NCBI GenBank assembly: GCA_033807775.1
Contig: CM066322.1
Coordinates: 23,094,501 to 23,158,500 of the forward strand
Source: Saussurea involucrata
Taxonomy: Eukaryota; Streptophyta; Magnoliopsida; Asterales; Asteraceae
Reading direction: 5' to 3'
Length of the DNA: 64,000 nucleotides
Part shown: piece after piece, positions 22,088 to 32,948 of the stretch
Numbering within the stretch: the stretch's first letter is position 1
How the letters are laid out: each line of letters starts with the position of its first letter
Made by a program: the position numbers and the translations under genes
Notes under the pieces: model-generated
What the model saw: only the letters and a program-made list of their open reading frames with translations
The model's database searches: none
Told to the model about the DNA's origin: nothing

Positions 22088-23440
22088 TGTAACACCCCGC
22101 TTACCACAACACAATATTGTCCGCTTTGCCCCACTGGCTCACGGCTTTGTTCTTGGCGACCTGGCAAGGACTTCGCAAGGACTTCCCAGGAGGTCACCCA
22201 TCCTGGTACTACTCCCACCCAAGCACGCTTAACCACAGAGTTCCCAAGGAACCCGCATGCTTGTGGCCCCAAAACGCGTTGTGTCTGGTAAGGCCAAGAT
22301 TTAGTAATATACCCAGCATCTCTCCTGTCCACGGCCGATGTGGGATATGCCTAAGGTGTTACACACACCCCCCCTTAGGGACTCATCGTCCTCGATGAGG
22401 TTTGCCCCACCATCCCGAACGGCACAGGAATGACTCTGATACCATTTGTAACACCCCGCTTACCACGACACAATATTGTCCGCTTTGCCCCACTGGCTCA
22501 CGGCTTTGTTCTTGGCGACCTGGCAAGGACTTCGCAAGGAATTCCCAGGAGGTCACCCATCCTGGTACTACTCCCACCCAAGCACGCTTAACCACAGAGT
22601 TTCCAAGGAACCCGCATGCTTGTGGCCCCAAAACGCGTTGTGTCTGGTAAGGCCAAGGTTTACTAATATACCCAGCATCTCTCCTGTCCACGGCCGATGT
22701 GGGATATGCCTAAGGTGTTACACACACCCCCCCTTAGGGACTCATCGTCCTCGATGAGGTTTGCCCCACCATCCCGAACGGCACAGGAATGGCTCTGATA
22801 CCATTTGTAACACCCCGCTTACCACGACACAATATTGTCCGCTTTGCCCCACTGGCTCACGGCTTTGTTCTTGGCGACCTGGCAAGGACTTCGCAAGGAC
22901 TTCCCAGGAGGTCACCCATCCTGGTACTACTCCCACCCAAGCACGCTTAACCACAGAGTTCCCAAGGAACCCGCATGCTTGTGGCCCCAAAACGCGTTGT
23001 GTCTGGTAAGACCAAGGTTTACTAATATACCCAGCATCTCTCCTGTCCACGGCCGATGTGGGATATGCCTAAGGTGTTACACACACCCCCCCTTAGGGAC
23101 TCATCGTCCTCGATGAGGTTTGCCCCACCATCCCGAACGGCACAGGAATGACTCTGATACCATTTGTAACACCCCGCTTACCACGACACAATATTGTCCG
23201 CTTTGCCCCACTGGCTCACGGCTTTGTTCTTGGCGACCTGGCAAGGATTTCGCAAGGAATTCCCAGGAGGTCACCCATCCTGGTACTACTCCCACCCAAG
23301 CACGCTTAACCACAGAGTTTCCAAGGAACCCGCATGCTTGTGGCCCCAAAACGCGTTGTGTCTGGTAAGGCCAAGGTTTACTAATATACCCAGCATCTCT
23401 CCTGTCCACGACCGATGTGGGATATGCCTAAGGTGTTACA
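22088..23440 (-). mobile_element. Tandem Cassandra TRIM array (4 LTRs, 3 internal domains)
   Basis: Four 276-bp LTRs (22088-22363, 22447-22722, 22806-23081, 23165-23440) begin TGTAACACCCCGC and end AAGGTGTTACA. They are separated by three 83-bp internal domains, giving an exact 359-bp period. The array is flanked by AATCC duplications (22083-22087 and 23441-23445). Each internal domain has a tRNA-Met primer-binding site (TGGTATCAGAG on -) and a polypurine tract (AAGGGGGGG on -). Each LTR carries a 5S rRNA-like segment, the mark of Cassandra. No protein is encoded. Variants alternate A-B-A-B along the array. Confidence 0.92.
22181..22233 (-). repeat. 5S rRNA-derived segment in Cassandra LTR 1
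   Basis: On the minus strand it reads GTTAAGCGTGCTTGGG, then GAGTAGTACCAGGATGGG, then TGACCTCCTGGGAAGT, matching the 3' half of plant 5S rRNA with its internal RNA polymerase III control region. The same segment recurs 359, 718 and 1077 bp further on. It is a retroelement component, not a 5S gene. Confidence 0.9.
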
Positions 23441-23715
23441 AATCCTCAAGCCAGTTACAAGTTTCAACTCGCCCCTCCAAAGATGCAAGTAATATTCATC
23501 CTGTTCATATTGTTTATACTTCTTTCCTTTTTCTTTCAATTATTTGTACAGCTATACCTTTTTTATTTTTTCTTACCTGTAAATATCATATATACATACA
23601 AAAAAAAAACTATGTGAAAAAGAACCCAAAAGAGTAAAACAGGGTCAACATGTATTATTCATTGTCTTACTCGTGTTTTTCTAAGTATGGATATCATCAT
23701 CAAATAGAGGGAGAT

Positions 23716-24829
23716 TGTTGGGTCATCAAGATTTGAAGATGACCTCATGATCTCCTTCTATACTTTGAAAAACATTTTATACTTAGAGAAATTTTGGATG
23801 GTTCTTTATGGCTTGTACAAGATAGCAAATGTTTGGTGAAGTCAAAGATCAACCAAAAGTCAAGATTGAAGATTCTCTCATTGTGGAAGTGGAAGATCTT
23901 TTCTCAACACATACAAGTCATTGTCCACCGATGGTGTTCACACACATCGGTGGACACCTCTCCACCGATCACTCTCTGTATCGGCCAACATATCCCATCT
24001 ATGGAGTCTCTCAAATAGGTGGGATCTCAAGAAGTCTCAAAGATGCTTTTCTTCAAAGATGTGTCACATGTCTCAAAGATGCTTTTCTTCAAAGATGTGT
24101 CACATATCTCAAAGCATTCATCGGTGGTGTACTCCTTGAAGACAAAATGAGAAGCAAAATTATTATGAGACAAGACAAAATGAGAAGCAAAATTATTATG
24201 AGACAAAATCAAATTTGCCAAGAATCATCCCACCGATGATGATGCTTAAATCGGTGGGATTCTTTGTCAAAAGATTTTCTTTGAAGAAAATATCAAGTCT
24301 CAAGTAATATTGTCTTGGAAGACACACCAAGGAGATAAGCATGGTATTATTCCTATTTCCAATGAAGTTCAGCATGGGCATTCCTCCTTGTTTCAAGGAA
24401 AAGGTGATTGTGACTTATCAACTTTTCAGAAGTCCATTGGTACGTAGCAAGTAACTGGAGGATATTCGTACTAAGCATTTAATGCTCAGTACACTCATCC
24501 TCTCTATAAAAGGAGGAGGAAGCTCCCATGCAAACCATGCTTTTCTGAAGTCTTTCTATGTGCTAGCATCCTTCATCTCTTAGGAACTTTATAACTTTGA
24601 GTCTAAGTGTTCAAGTTATTTTGTTTTCAGTATTACTGTGTGAAGATTGTTAGAATAGATTTTATCTGTTCTTTCCGCAACAATCAAATTGTTCTATGTG
24701 TTCTATGTGTAATTCTTGATTTGAATATTTTCAATAAAAGAATTAATTAAAGTGAAAAATTGTGTATTGTATTCAACCCCCCCTTCTACAATATCTGTTC
24801 TTGTTCTTGTAAGCCATCTGGGACTAACA
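23716..24829 (+). repeat. 3' LTR of element A
   Basis: 1114 bp, preceded by the polypurine tract TAGAGGGAGA (23705-23714). It carries two instead of three copies of the 36-bp repeat of the 5' LTR and several substitutions, so A is clearly older than B. Confidence 0.9.
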
Positions 24830-24834
24830 TACAT

Positions 24835-25749
24835 ATAACACATGTGATAATATCAATGATCACATGTCATAATATCAAATATCATATATGATACAATCAA
24901 CGATTACATTTGATAATATCAAAATCATATATGATCACATGTGGTTTATACCATGTCGACTATAAAGTGAATCATGGTTGCTAAAAAATTGAAGTCCATC
25001 AAAACGGGAAGGCAGAAGTGGTCCCCTGATTGTAATCTTGGCGACAAATGCAAATAACATGGCCTTTGTGGTGTGTTTGATACTGGTTCTTCAAGATTTA
25101 TTTGTATAGTATTTTTGTTTTGAATTAAATAGTTGAATATTGATGATAGATAAGAAAATTAAGAAAGAAATAATGTGCAACTAGTTAAGTTAATTTGAAA
25201 ATTTAGGAGACACGTGGCAAAGTTTTAGAAAGTGTACAGATTGAATGGTGTGATTCATTCTTATTGATAAGATTTAGTTTTTAAATTGGTTTGAAAATTT
25301 CCAATTTGTTTAAAATTTAATACGATTAGAATTTTTTATAATATAAAATGACATTAATAACTTTTTTAATTATTTTTAAAGGATCTTATATAAGTTAATA
25401 ACTTAATAAAGTGTGTGATTCATATTTCTTCTCGTTTTCCCGCATATTATTTAATTCTTTCCCTTCTCTCTCTCTATATATATATATATAGAGAGAGAGA
25501 GAATATGAATGTATATACATACATACAACTACCGTTATTTTAACGCGATGGGGGATGGAGAAGATATTGCATCCCACCTCAACTACCACGTGGTGAATAA
25601 GCTAATATGGATGTATTATTCTATATATAGTTTGTTTGAAAAAAATTCTATATATAGTTATACATTAATTGCCATCTTTAATTATGTATGTTTCATGGGC
25701 CATCCCTATTAAAATATACACACTTAATTACCAACATAACTGAAAATAT
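24835..25749. other. Spacer: end of palindrome field, then AT-rich sequence
   Basis: 24835-24950 is the continuation of the ATCACATGTGAT palindrome field split by element A. The rest shows no gene. A (CT)n(AT)n(AG)n self-complementary microsatellite lies at about 25460-25502. Confidence 0.55.
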
Positions 25750-26244
25750 CTAATAAATAGTATATATTACATTTTTGGTCCCTTGTTTATGATTGCTTTT
25801 CATTTTGATCCCTAAAGTTCATAAAATACAACAACAATTTCAAATAGCCGAGATTGAACCAGAGTTGTAAACACAAAAAACACCCACCCGATTCTCGTCA
25901 ACTTATTTTGAATCTAATTTTCGAAGGATTATGAAGATAGATTCAACTCCTTTTAATCCCATAGGCAATGAGGAGCACAACAAGGATGGCTTTGTTGTTC
26001 ACGTCTTCGTGCTTCTTTGTCTTACGGAACAAATTTTGTTGGTTTATTTATGGTTCTAAGCAAATCTGGTTCTTTATCATCCTAAGTTTGATTTTTTTGC
26101 TTAGATTTTTGGTCCATTTTTTTATAAGTGTCTATAGATTTATTTTATATTCATATGTTCTTGAGACTTTTTTGATTGGATTTATACATGATACAAGGTT
26201 TTGATTTTACATGTTTGTGTTAAGATTTGTGACCGTTGGTATAG

Positions 26245-27115
26245 TAGGGGTGAGCAAGACGGCTGGGTACCTGGCCAAAAAATTTGTTAACGGAACCGGC
26301 GGTTCCTAGAATGAAGGAACTGGAGCCGCAACAGGTTACACCGGTTCTTTATATCTGGGACCGATCTCGGAACCGCCGGTTCCAGTTTCAGTACCAGGTA
26401 CCCAATGTTTTTATTTTATTTTATCATTCATACTATAAAAAAGTAATTATAGTAATAACAAAGCCCAACGTAAAGAAATAAATACTACAAACATGAAAAC
26501 TAATTCGATCAAAACTAAAAACTAATAAATATCTAACAAAAACTAATAAAACGTGAAAACTAATCCCATAAATCGAACATGGAGAAATCGGTAATCGAAG
26601 TATCTAACAGACTAACAAGGATAACCTATAAATCGAACATGGAGAAATGGGTAATCGAAGTATCTAACAGACTAATATGGATAACCCATAAATCGAACTA
26701 TCTAACATGGATAAGTCGTAACTGAATATGGATCATAATCTGTGAACGATTTTCCTAAGTTCGAAGAAGACGTGAATGATATCCCAAAGCCGTGAAGTAA
26801 GAAGGCAGAAAGTGGTCTTACTGTAAGTTTGAAGTGTGCAACACAATAACACTAACCCTAAAAACAGTTTATTAAATATAATAAATTATTAAATACATAA
26901 AATAACTTTTATTAAAAAAAACAGCGGGTACCTGTCGATTCCGGTTCTGGGTATCCAGCGGTTAACGGTTACAAAAAATGAGAATCGGAACCGGTCCCAA
27001 TTGGTTTCGTATTTTAGGAACCGGAACCAATCACATCGATCCGATTCTTGAACCGGCAGTTCCGAAGCGGTTCGATTCCAAAAGCAGGTGTACCCGCTTC
27101 TGACGCTAACCCCTA
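26245..27115. mobile_element. hAT-like non-autonomous element
   Basis: Ends TAGGGGTGAGC and (other strand) TAGGGGTTAGCGTC. The interior is rich in GGAACCGG/CCGGTTCC inverted motifs near both ends and an AT-rich middle with a 60-bp direct repeat (ATAAATCGAACATGGAGAAA.. at about 26570 and 26630). The flanking 8-mers TGGTATAG and GTTGTAGA are similar but not identical, so the target duplication is not secure. Confidence 0.6.
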
Positions 27116-27366
27116 GTTGTAGATGTTGTCAAATATGGGTTTTTATATCAAATTTAGGGTTTTTAAATTGAGGCTGAAGAAGGTGGGAGATGAAGATGGG
27201 TAAAAAGACCAAAATACCCTCACATAAGGAGCACATGACTGACGTAACGGACGCTAGACTAATAGCATTAACAAGAGGTCTACATTGGATAGTGAAACAC
27301 AAAATATGAACAATTAGTATACTTTATAAATTTTAGAGACTAAAACCAAAAAGCAAACATAAATAA

Positions 27367-28130
27367 GGCCAAGAGTACCGCTGCGGGCTTGAGGTCGGGC
27401 TCGGGATCGGGCTCCTGCGGGCTCCGCGGGGCTGTGGTACACCCCTTGCGGGCTTGAGGCTCGGGCTTGGGTAGCGGGTTTGAAAACCCGAGAAACCGAG
27501 TGTTATTTGTTTTTTTTTTAATTTTTTTATAAATAAATTAAAAATTAAGCCGTTGCAACGGCTACTTTTATAAAAAAAAAAAAATCCAATTTAATCCCAC
27601 TATATATATTAATCCAAGCCTCTTTATTTTTTCACACCAAAATCTCTCAAATTCTCTCAAACTCTCTCAAATTCTCTCAAACTCTCTCAAATTTCATCAT
27701 GAATCCAAACAAAACACTACATCCCGTCGTAACCGAACGGATACACCACAACCGCAAGAAGACCCGGAGCTTGGTTTCCAAGCGTTTACACAACAAGGTT
27801 ATCATCCGCAATTTTCGCAACAATATCCGCCACAATTTTCGGGCCCCGCTTTGATGGCTACGGTAGCGAGAAAAGAGCAAATTAAAAAATATCATAATTG
27901 GTAGTGTTTTGTATTTTGTAATTTTTATTTTTATTATTTATCTTATTTTTATTTATTAAAAAATATATAAATATTTTTATGTTGTTAAATAATTAAATGT
28001 ATAAATAAAAGAATTAAAAAAAATGAGGTGGCAAGAGGGCTTGAGGGCTTGCGTTACGGATCTTGAGAGCTTGAGGAGAGGGTTAGGAGAAAAGCTGATG
28101 TGACATTGAGGGCTTGCGCTACTCATGGCC
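27367..28130 (+). mobile_element. Internally deleted PIF/Harbinger-like copy
   Basis: Ends GGCCAAGAGTACC and ..ACTCATGGCC with TAA on both sides (27364-27366 and 28131-28133), 764 bp. Same family as 1-1780: it keeps the leader, the ORF1 start and the final ORF1 codons but lacks the middle. Confidence 0.88.
27699..27904 (+). pseudogene. Deleted ORF1 remnant of the PIF copy
   Basis: Starts MNPNKT like the copy at 268, is frameshifted almost at once (ACACTACATC lacks bases found in the other copy), and jumps from the Gln/Pro-rich N-terminus directly to the terminal ARK..IKKYHNW tail and stop. The SANT-like domain is missing. Confidence 0.75.
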
Positions 28131-28164
28131 TAAGGGACAAAAAATATAATCCACTCTAATAAAT

Positions 28165-28675
28165 ATCGTTAATTCCAAATTATTTAAATGAAGGAAAAAT
28201 AATTTAGAAATAATCGTGATCCCAAAAGTCATATAACGTTGGCACCCAACTTATTCTTCGTCAATCCCTATGATATAAATAAAACACAAGTGTCTATAAA
28301 TAAATAAACGTTTCATTTCAGATAAATAATATAATAAAACAATTCGAGTTTATGTCAACAATAAATATTAAAATAGAAATATTTTTTTTGCGGTTACTGT
28401 CATGAATAATTTATGTTCAAAACCCTTGTTTCATAATCTACGACAAAAAACTAGATTATATAAAAACATAGTACATTATTCATAATTAATTTCTTGAAAA
28501 CAAGTTTTTATAAAATAGAAACTAAAATAAACTATGTTATTTTTTAAAGTACACTATCACATCCATATTAAAAACTACATGTAGCTCAATTAATGAAGAA
28601 GCGGAGCAACTTTACTCAAATACATCGTAGACTTGAGATCATATGAGACCAAACTATTTTCGTGAGACAAAAAAA
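28165..28675. other. AT-rich spacer
   Basis: No gene or clear repeat seen. Confidence 0.5.
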
Positions 28676-28791
28676 TAACACTAAACATTCACAATAAAAG
28701 ACTGTGAAGGTAAACCTTCACAATGTTTTTGCTATGAAGGATCGTTGTTTTGTTTACCTTCACAATGAATCATTGTGAAGTTTTAGTGTTA
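28676..28791. mobile_element. Small TIR element (Stowaway-like?)
   Basis: Ends TAACACTAAACATTCACAAT and (other strand) TAACACTAAAACTTCACAAT give 20-bp inverted repeats around a 116-bp unit with two more CTTCACAATG/CATTGTGAAG motifs. TA at the edges could be a mariner-type target site; this is not certain. Confidence 0.5.
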
Positions 28792-29305
28792 TACCATGGT
28801 CTCACGTGAACCCAACCCATACATCGTAAGTTCAAGTTCAAATCATGCATAAGACCATCTTAAACTTATCCGCTAGCCTCTCAATCACAACAACAACTTT
28901 GAAATGCCTTCTCATATTAATCTAAACTTTTTAATGTTATATTCTGTTATTTAATTTAATTTAAATAATTTAATAAACTAATTTTCTCAAATATTTAAAA
29001 CCCAAGATGAAAGAAAATGATGGGCCAAACCCAAGTCCAAATCTAAGCCCAAAAGGAAATTATAATTAGAAAACAAAAAGCGGTTTGTTTGGTGCCACGG
29101 AGGTGTTCGGTTCCAGGAAGGAAGCATCTGCGAATGCGTGTTGAGCGGTGTTAAGTAATTAAAGTCGTCAATATGGACAAACAGCTCAAAAACCCCTCTT
29201 TTTACTTTCTCTGAATCAAATATGAAGAAACCCTAAATCAATCTTCTTCCATTTCATTTCTCTCTTTCACATTCACTTCAATATTCTTGATTCTTCCTAT
29301 ACTAT
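28792..29305 (+). promoter_or_regulatory. Upstream region and 5' UTR of NAC gene 2
   Basis: Nearest the gene (29190-29305) the sequence becomes C/T-rich (TTTCATTTCTCTCTTTCACA), as in plant leaders. No TATA box or operator can be named securely. Confidence 0.35.
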
Positions 29306-32300
29306 ATGGCAGTAGTCCTTGATTCGCTACCACCAGCGCCTTCTTCACTTGCTCCTGGTTTTAGGTTTCATCCCACTGATGAAGAACTTGTTCGCTATTA
29401 CTTAAGGCGTAAGATTTGCGGTAAACCCTTCCGATTTGACGCTATTTCAGATGTCGATGTCTACAAAGTCGAGCCTTGGGATCTTCCAGGTCAATTCACT
29501 TTTTTTTCTTCTTCTTCTGAAAATGAAGTATATGCGGTGTCTTTGCTTTTAAATTCTTGATTCGATGTGTCCTTGTTTAAATATTCCTTTCGGATCAATA
29601 ATATGTTCTTGCAACCAAAATTTTGATGCATCTGAGAATGATCTTGATGTCATCCAAGTGGAATTCATGTGGATCCAAGTGGTTATACTGCGAAATTCTT
29701 GTAATATTATTAAATTTTGGACCTAATTTGTTACCTTATCTGTATGGTCAACGATTTTCAAAAGATGCTTTGAATTGTTTTTCCTATGATATTTTCCTGA
29801 GCCATCAAAATTCATTTTCCAACATGATTTTACCTGTGTGTTTTAACCATGTGAACATGTGTTGTAAGATTTGCCAAACCATGGGTCTTTAGAATATGAA
29901 GAATCTGGCTTAATGCTTATGTTATTTGGTCAATTTTGGGGTGCAGGTTTGTCCAGACTCAAGTCTAGAGACCTGGAATGGTACTTTTTCAGTGTCTTGG
30001 ATAAGAAGTATGGGAATGGGTCCCGTACAAACCGAGCAACTGATAGAGGGTACTGGAAGACTACAGGGAAAGACCGGTCCGTTTACCATAGGTCTCAACT
30101 GGTTGGCATGAAAAAAACTCTGGTGTATCATAGTGGTCGGGCACCAAAGGGCGAGAGGACAAATTGGGTTATGCATGAATACAGACTCATTGATCAGGAG
30201 TTGGAAAAGGCTGGAATTGTCCAGGTGAGGATGATGATGTACCATGTGTAATCTAGATACATATTTAATAGCTGTATAAATGAGAAAATTATATTGGCTT
30301 TGGAATGGAAGTAATCAAGTATTTGAAGAAACTAGACTATCAGGGAATGATTTTATTGTGTATAGTCATCATTATGACATCTTTGATGAAGTCTAGCTGG
30401 TCATGGTTTTGCATATGATGTTTCTTTTCTTGAATTATGCTGATGTTGCTGTATCTTCTCTACTTGGATTTTGGGTTGGCAGGATGCGTTTGTTCTTTGT
30501 AGGATCTTCCGTAAGAGTGGTTCTGGACCGAAGAACGGTGAACAGTATGGGGCTCCATTTGTTGAGGAGGAATGGGAGGACGATGAGCTGGTAATGGTCC
30601 CCAAGCAGGAGTCTGCTGAGGAATTGCCTGTTGATGATGATGATGCCTATCTAGATGCAAGTGACCTTGAGCAGGTTTGAGATTTTATGTAATTGTGATC
30701 TTCATCTTCTTAACATGCTTTATCTAGCTTTACCTTTCTTATTTTCTGTTGGTACACATCTAGTCAAGTTTAGATGCCTGAATAAAACTATTAAATTTCT
30801 ACTTTAGGTAGTCAATTTTCATGTTAGCAAGTATTGATTGAACCGTGTCATTTTAGTTGAACAGAATTATAGAACAGTAAGAAGTATGTTTAGTCTTGGG
30901 GCTAGTTAACAACGGTTGATAACCTTGTTGGCTCTATAGCATCTACAAAAGGGGAGGAAGAAAAAGGATCTCATGGGAGTGTGTGATGCATCAACTCAAA
31001 ATCGCATATTAAGAAACAGGATTGACCACTAAATTTACTTTTCTGTCCTCACTGATGTTTCGTAGTGCAAAATATCCTCCACCTTAAATTCAACCTATAA
31101 TTAATCAGTTTCACTTTACTACGAAGCGAGTTTGACTATTCAATTGACTCGCTTCTTCTTTTTCTTTAATAAAAGTTAATGTTCGGTTATTTATCGGACA
31201 CTTGTAATTTTTAAATTAACATTTTATATTATTTGCAAAATAACTTGTGCTTTGAAAGTTCTCCTTGTAATGTGGATTTTTCTTATTGATTCACAATTCT
31301 GATGGATGCACTTTATTTTTTTTTTACCTCAGATTCTTGGGTCAGACATGCCAGAGGAAGATGGTTCCCTTCCATTGGAGTACCATCAGGGTAATGATGT
31401 CAGCTGTGCTGATGTGTCCACAGAGATGATTGATGAGACCGAAAAGTTCTTGGTGGACGGTGGTGAGGATCAATCACAAGATGACAAAGAAGACGAACCT
31501 AAGTTGTTTGATTTGCCCGTGCAGAATGGGATGGATCCCAAGTCTGTGAAACATGAATACATTGGTGAAACAAGCAATAAAATGGATTTTGAGGTGGATT
31601 ACTTGCTTGACGAACCATTTTTTGATGCTTCTACTGGTGGCTTTCAATTTGATGGAACATCATTCTTCGAAGCAGATGACCTTAAAAATGATGTCAAGGC
31701 AGAGACTGGCCTTGATATGTTTGATGAGTATGCTTTCTTTAATCCAGCGATGGATAACTTGGAATACGCTTTTGACTCCCCCGCTCTAGAGGTAAAATTC
31801 ACTGCAATATTCTTTTTCTTTTTCTTTTCTCTTGCTTTTAGTCGGACTTTATTCTAATTTGATACTATTTTTGAATAATTAGAATACAAATGAAGAAACT
31901 CATCAAGTGAGTGACGTTAGCCAGCAACTCTTTGAAGGGCAGAAGAATGATTTCACCTCTTCAAAGATAAATCATCCAGATTTGGCAACATGTAACCAAG
32001 TGAGTGAAGGAAGCTGGCAACTCTTTGAAGGACAGAATAACAATGGTGCCTCCTCTTCAAACCAAGATTCGGCAACAGGTAGCGTGGAAGGAACACATGA
32101 GACGAGTGAAGCAAGGGAACAACCGTTTGAAGAACAAAGTCACAATCTTGCCATTTCTTCAAAGCAAGAAGATGCAGATTTGCCAACAGGTAACATTAAA
32201 ATATATTTATGAAAACAGCCTTTTGGGTATATTTCACCTGGGTCAGATTCAGGGGAAACCTCAAAAAACCGAAAAACTGAGTAACACCCTGATAACCGTT

Positions 32301-32948
32301 CATCTGGACGATATGCACATGTGTATACAAGTAATTTGTAACATGGCATAAAAACCAAAAAACAACTCCAATTACTTGTATGCACATGTGCATACGTCCA
32401 GATGAACGCTTATCAGAGTGTTCCTCAGTTTTTCATCTTTTTGAGGTTTTCCCTTGAACCTCCCCAGACCAATTCTTTGAGTGGGATATATTGGGTTAGT
32501 TTGGTTTGGTTTGGTTTACAGACAAGGGAAATGTGTTATTTTAAATGTTGAGTTGGTTTTGTTTCTTTTGTGCGCAGAGTTTGCATACCCATTTCTCAAG
32601 AAGGCGAGTTGCATGTTGGGCAACATATCTGCACCACCTGCATTTGCATCAGCAAAATACATGGCTTCTGCTTCTCAAGCTTCTACCTCGGTTCGTGTTA
32701 CTACAGGCATGATCCGGATACGGGATATTTCTTTCACAGGGAGCAAGATGGATTGGTCATTGGGGAAGCATGGTCAACTCAACATCGTTCTCTCGTTTGG
32801 GTTGGAGCAAAATGATAATTCTGCAAATGCACATGAAAGAAAAGGGGATTCTCGCAGTTGGTTTTACTGCCTATTTGTTTGGATCATGGTGCTTTCATTG
32901 AGCTTCAAGATGAGCAGTCTGATTTGTCCCAGGTCATACATGAGCTAA
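29306..32948 (+). CDS. Membrane-tethered NAC transcription factor, NAC053/NAC078 (NTL)-like
   Basis: Predicted NAC transcription factor anchored by a C-terminal membrane segment and released by proteolysis in the best-known relatives (Arabidopsis NTL4/NAC053 and NTL11/NAC078, which drive proteasome-stress genes). Exons: 29306-29489, 29947-30224, 30483-30674, 31333-31791, 31883-32189 and 32578-32948, giving 596 aa. The NAC domain runs from LAPGFRFHPTDEEL (about 15) through RDLEWYFFSVLDKKYGNGS, GYWKTTGKDR and TNWVMHEYRLIDQELEKAG to DAFVLCRIFRKSGSGPKNGE (about 155-175). A long acidic region follows (DDDDAYLDASDLEQ; exon 4 rich in D/E), the likely activation domain. Exon 5 has three imperfect QLFEGQ-containing repeats. 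The last 30 residues include WFYCLFVWIMVLSLSF, the membrane anchor. The first three splice positions equal those of NAC gene 1. Confidence 0.92.
32237..32465. mobile_element. MITE in intron 5 of NAC gene 2 (same family as 6495-6735)
   Basis: Left end GGGTCAGATTCAGGGGAAAC, right end GGTTTTCCCTTGAACCTCC. Internal inverted blocks AATTACTTGTATGCACATG and CATGTGTATACAAGTAATTT. It is a recognisable sister of the element in intron 2 of NAC gene 1. Confidence 0.7.

Larger units (their letters stand above)
12144..24829 (+). mobile_element. LTR retrotransposon A (Sirevirus-like Ty1/copia), carrying nested elements
   Basis: Two direct LTRs (12144-13299 and 23716-24829) begin TGTTGGGTCATC and end GGGACTAACA, flanked by TACAT duplications (12139-12143 and 24830-24834). 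The primer-binding site TGGTATCAGAGC, complementary to initiator tRNA-Met, sits 2 nt after the left LTR. A gag frame follows (13344-14393), but no protease, integrase or reverse transcriptase is seen, so this copy depends on others. The multiple polypurine tracts (GAGGGGGAG) before the 3' LTR and the LTR palindromes with a CGG core (CCACCGAT/ATCGGTGG) fit the Sirevirus lineage. Element B (14676-21105) and a Cassandra array (22088-23440) are inserted inside. Without them A is about 4.9 kb. Confidence 0.9.
25759..28155. mobile_element. MULE-type element with long TIRs, split by two nested elements
   Basis: The left end (AGTATATATTACATTTTTGG, then TCCCTTGTTTATG) and the right end on the other strand (AGTGGATTATATTTTTTG, then TCCCTTATTTATG) form inverted repeats that extend about 60 bp. 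A 9-bp duplication CTAATAAAT flanks the element (25750-25758 and 28156-28164). Nested are a hAT-like element (26245-27115) and a deleted PIF copy (27367-28130) that sits within the right TIR. No transposase frame is seen. Confidence 0.75.

Noticed and set aside
22072..23409. Repeated 82-102 aa frames in the Cassandra array, and the idea of functional 5S rRNA genes
   Set aside because: Cassandra encodes no protein. The 5S match covers only the 3' half and lies inside LTRs with retroelement borders.
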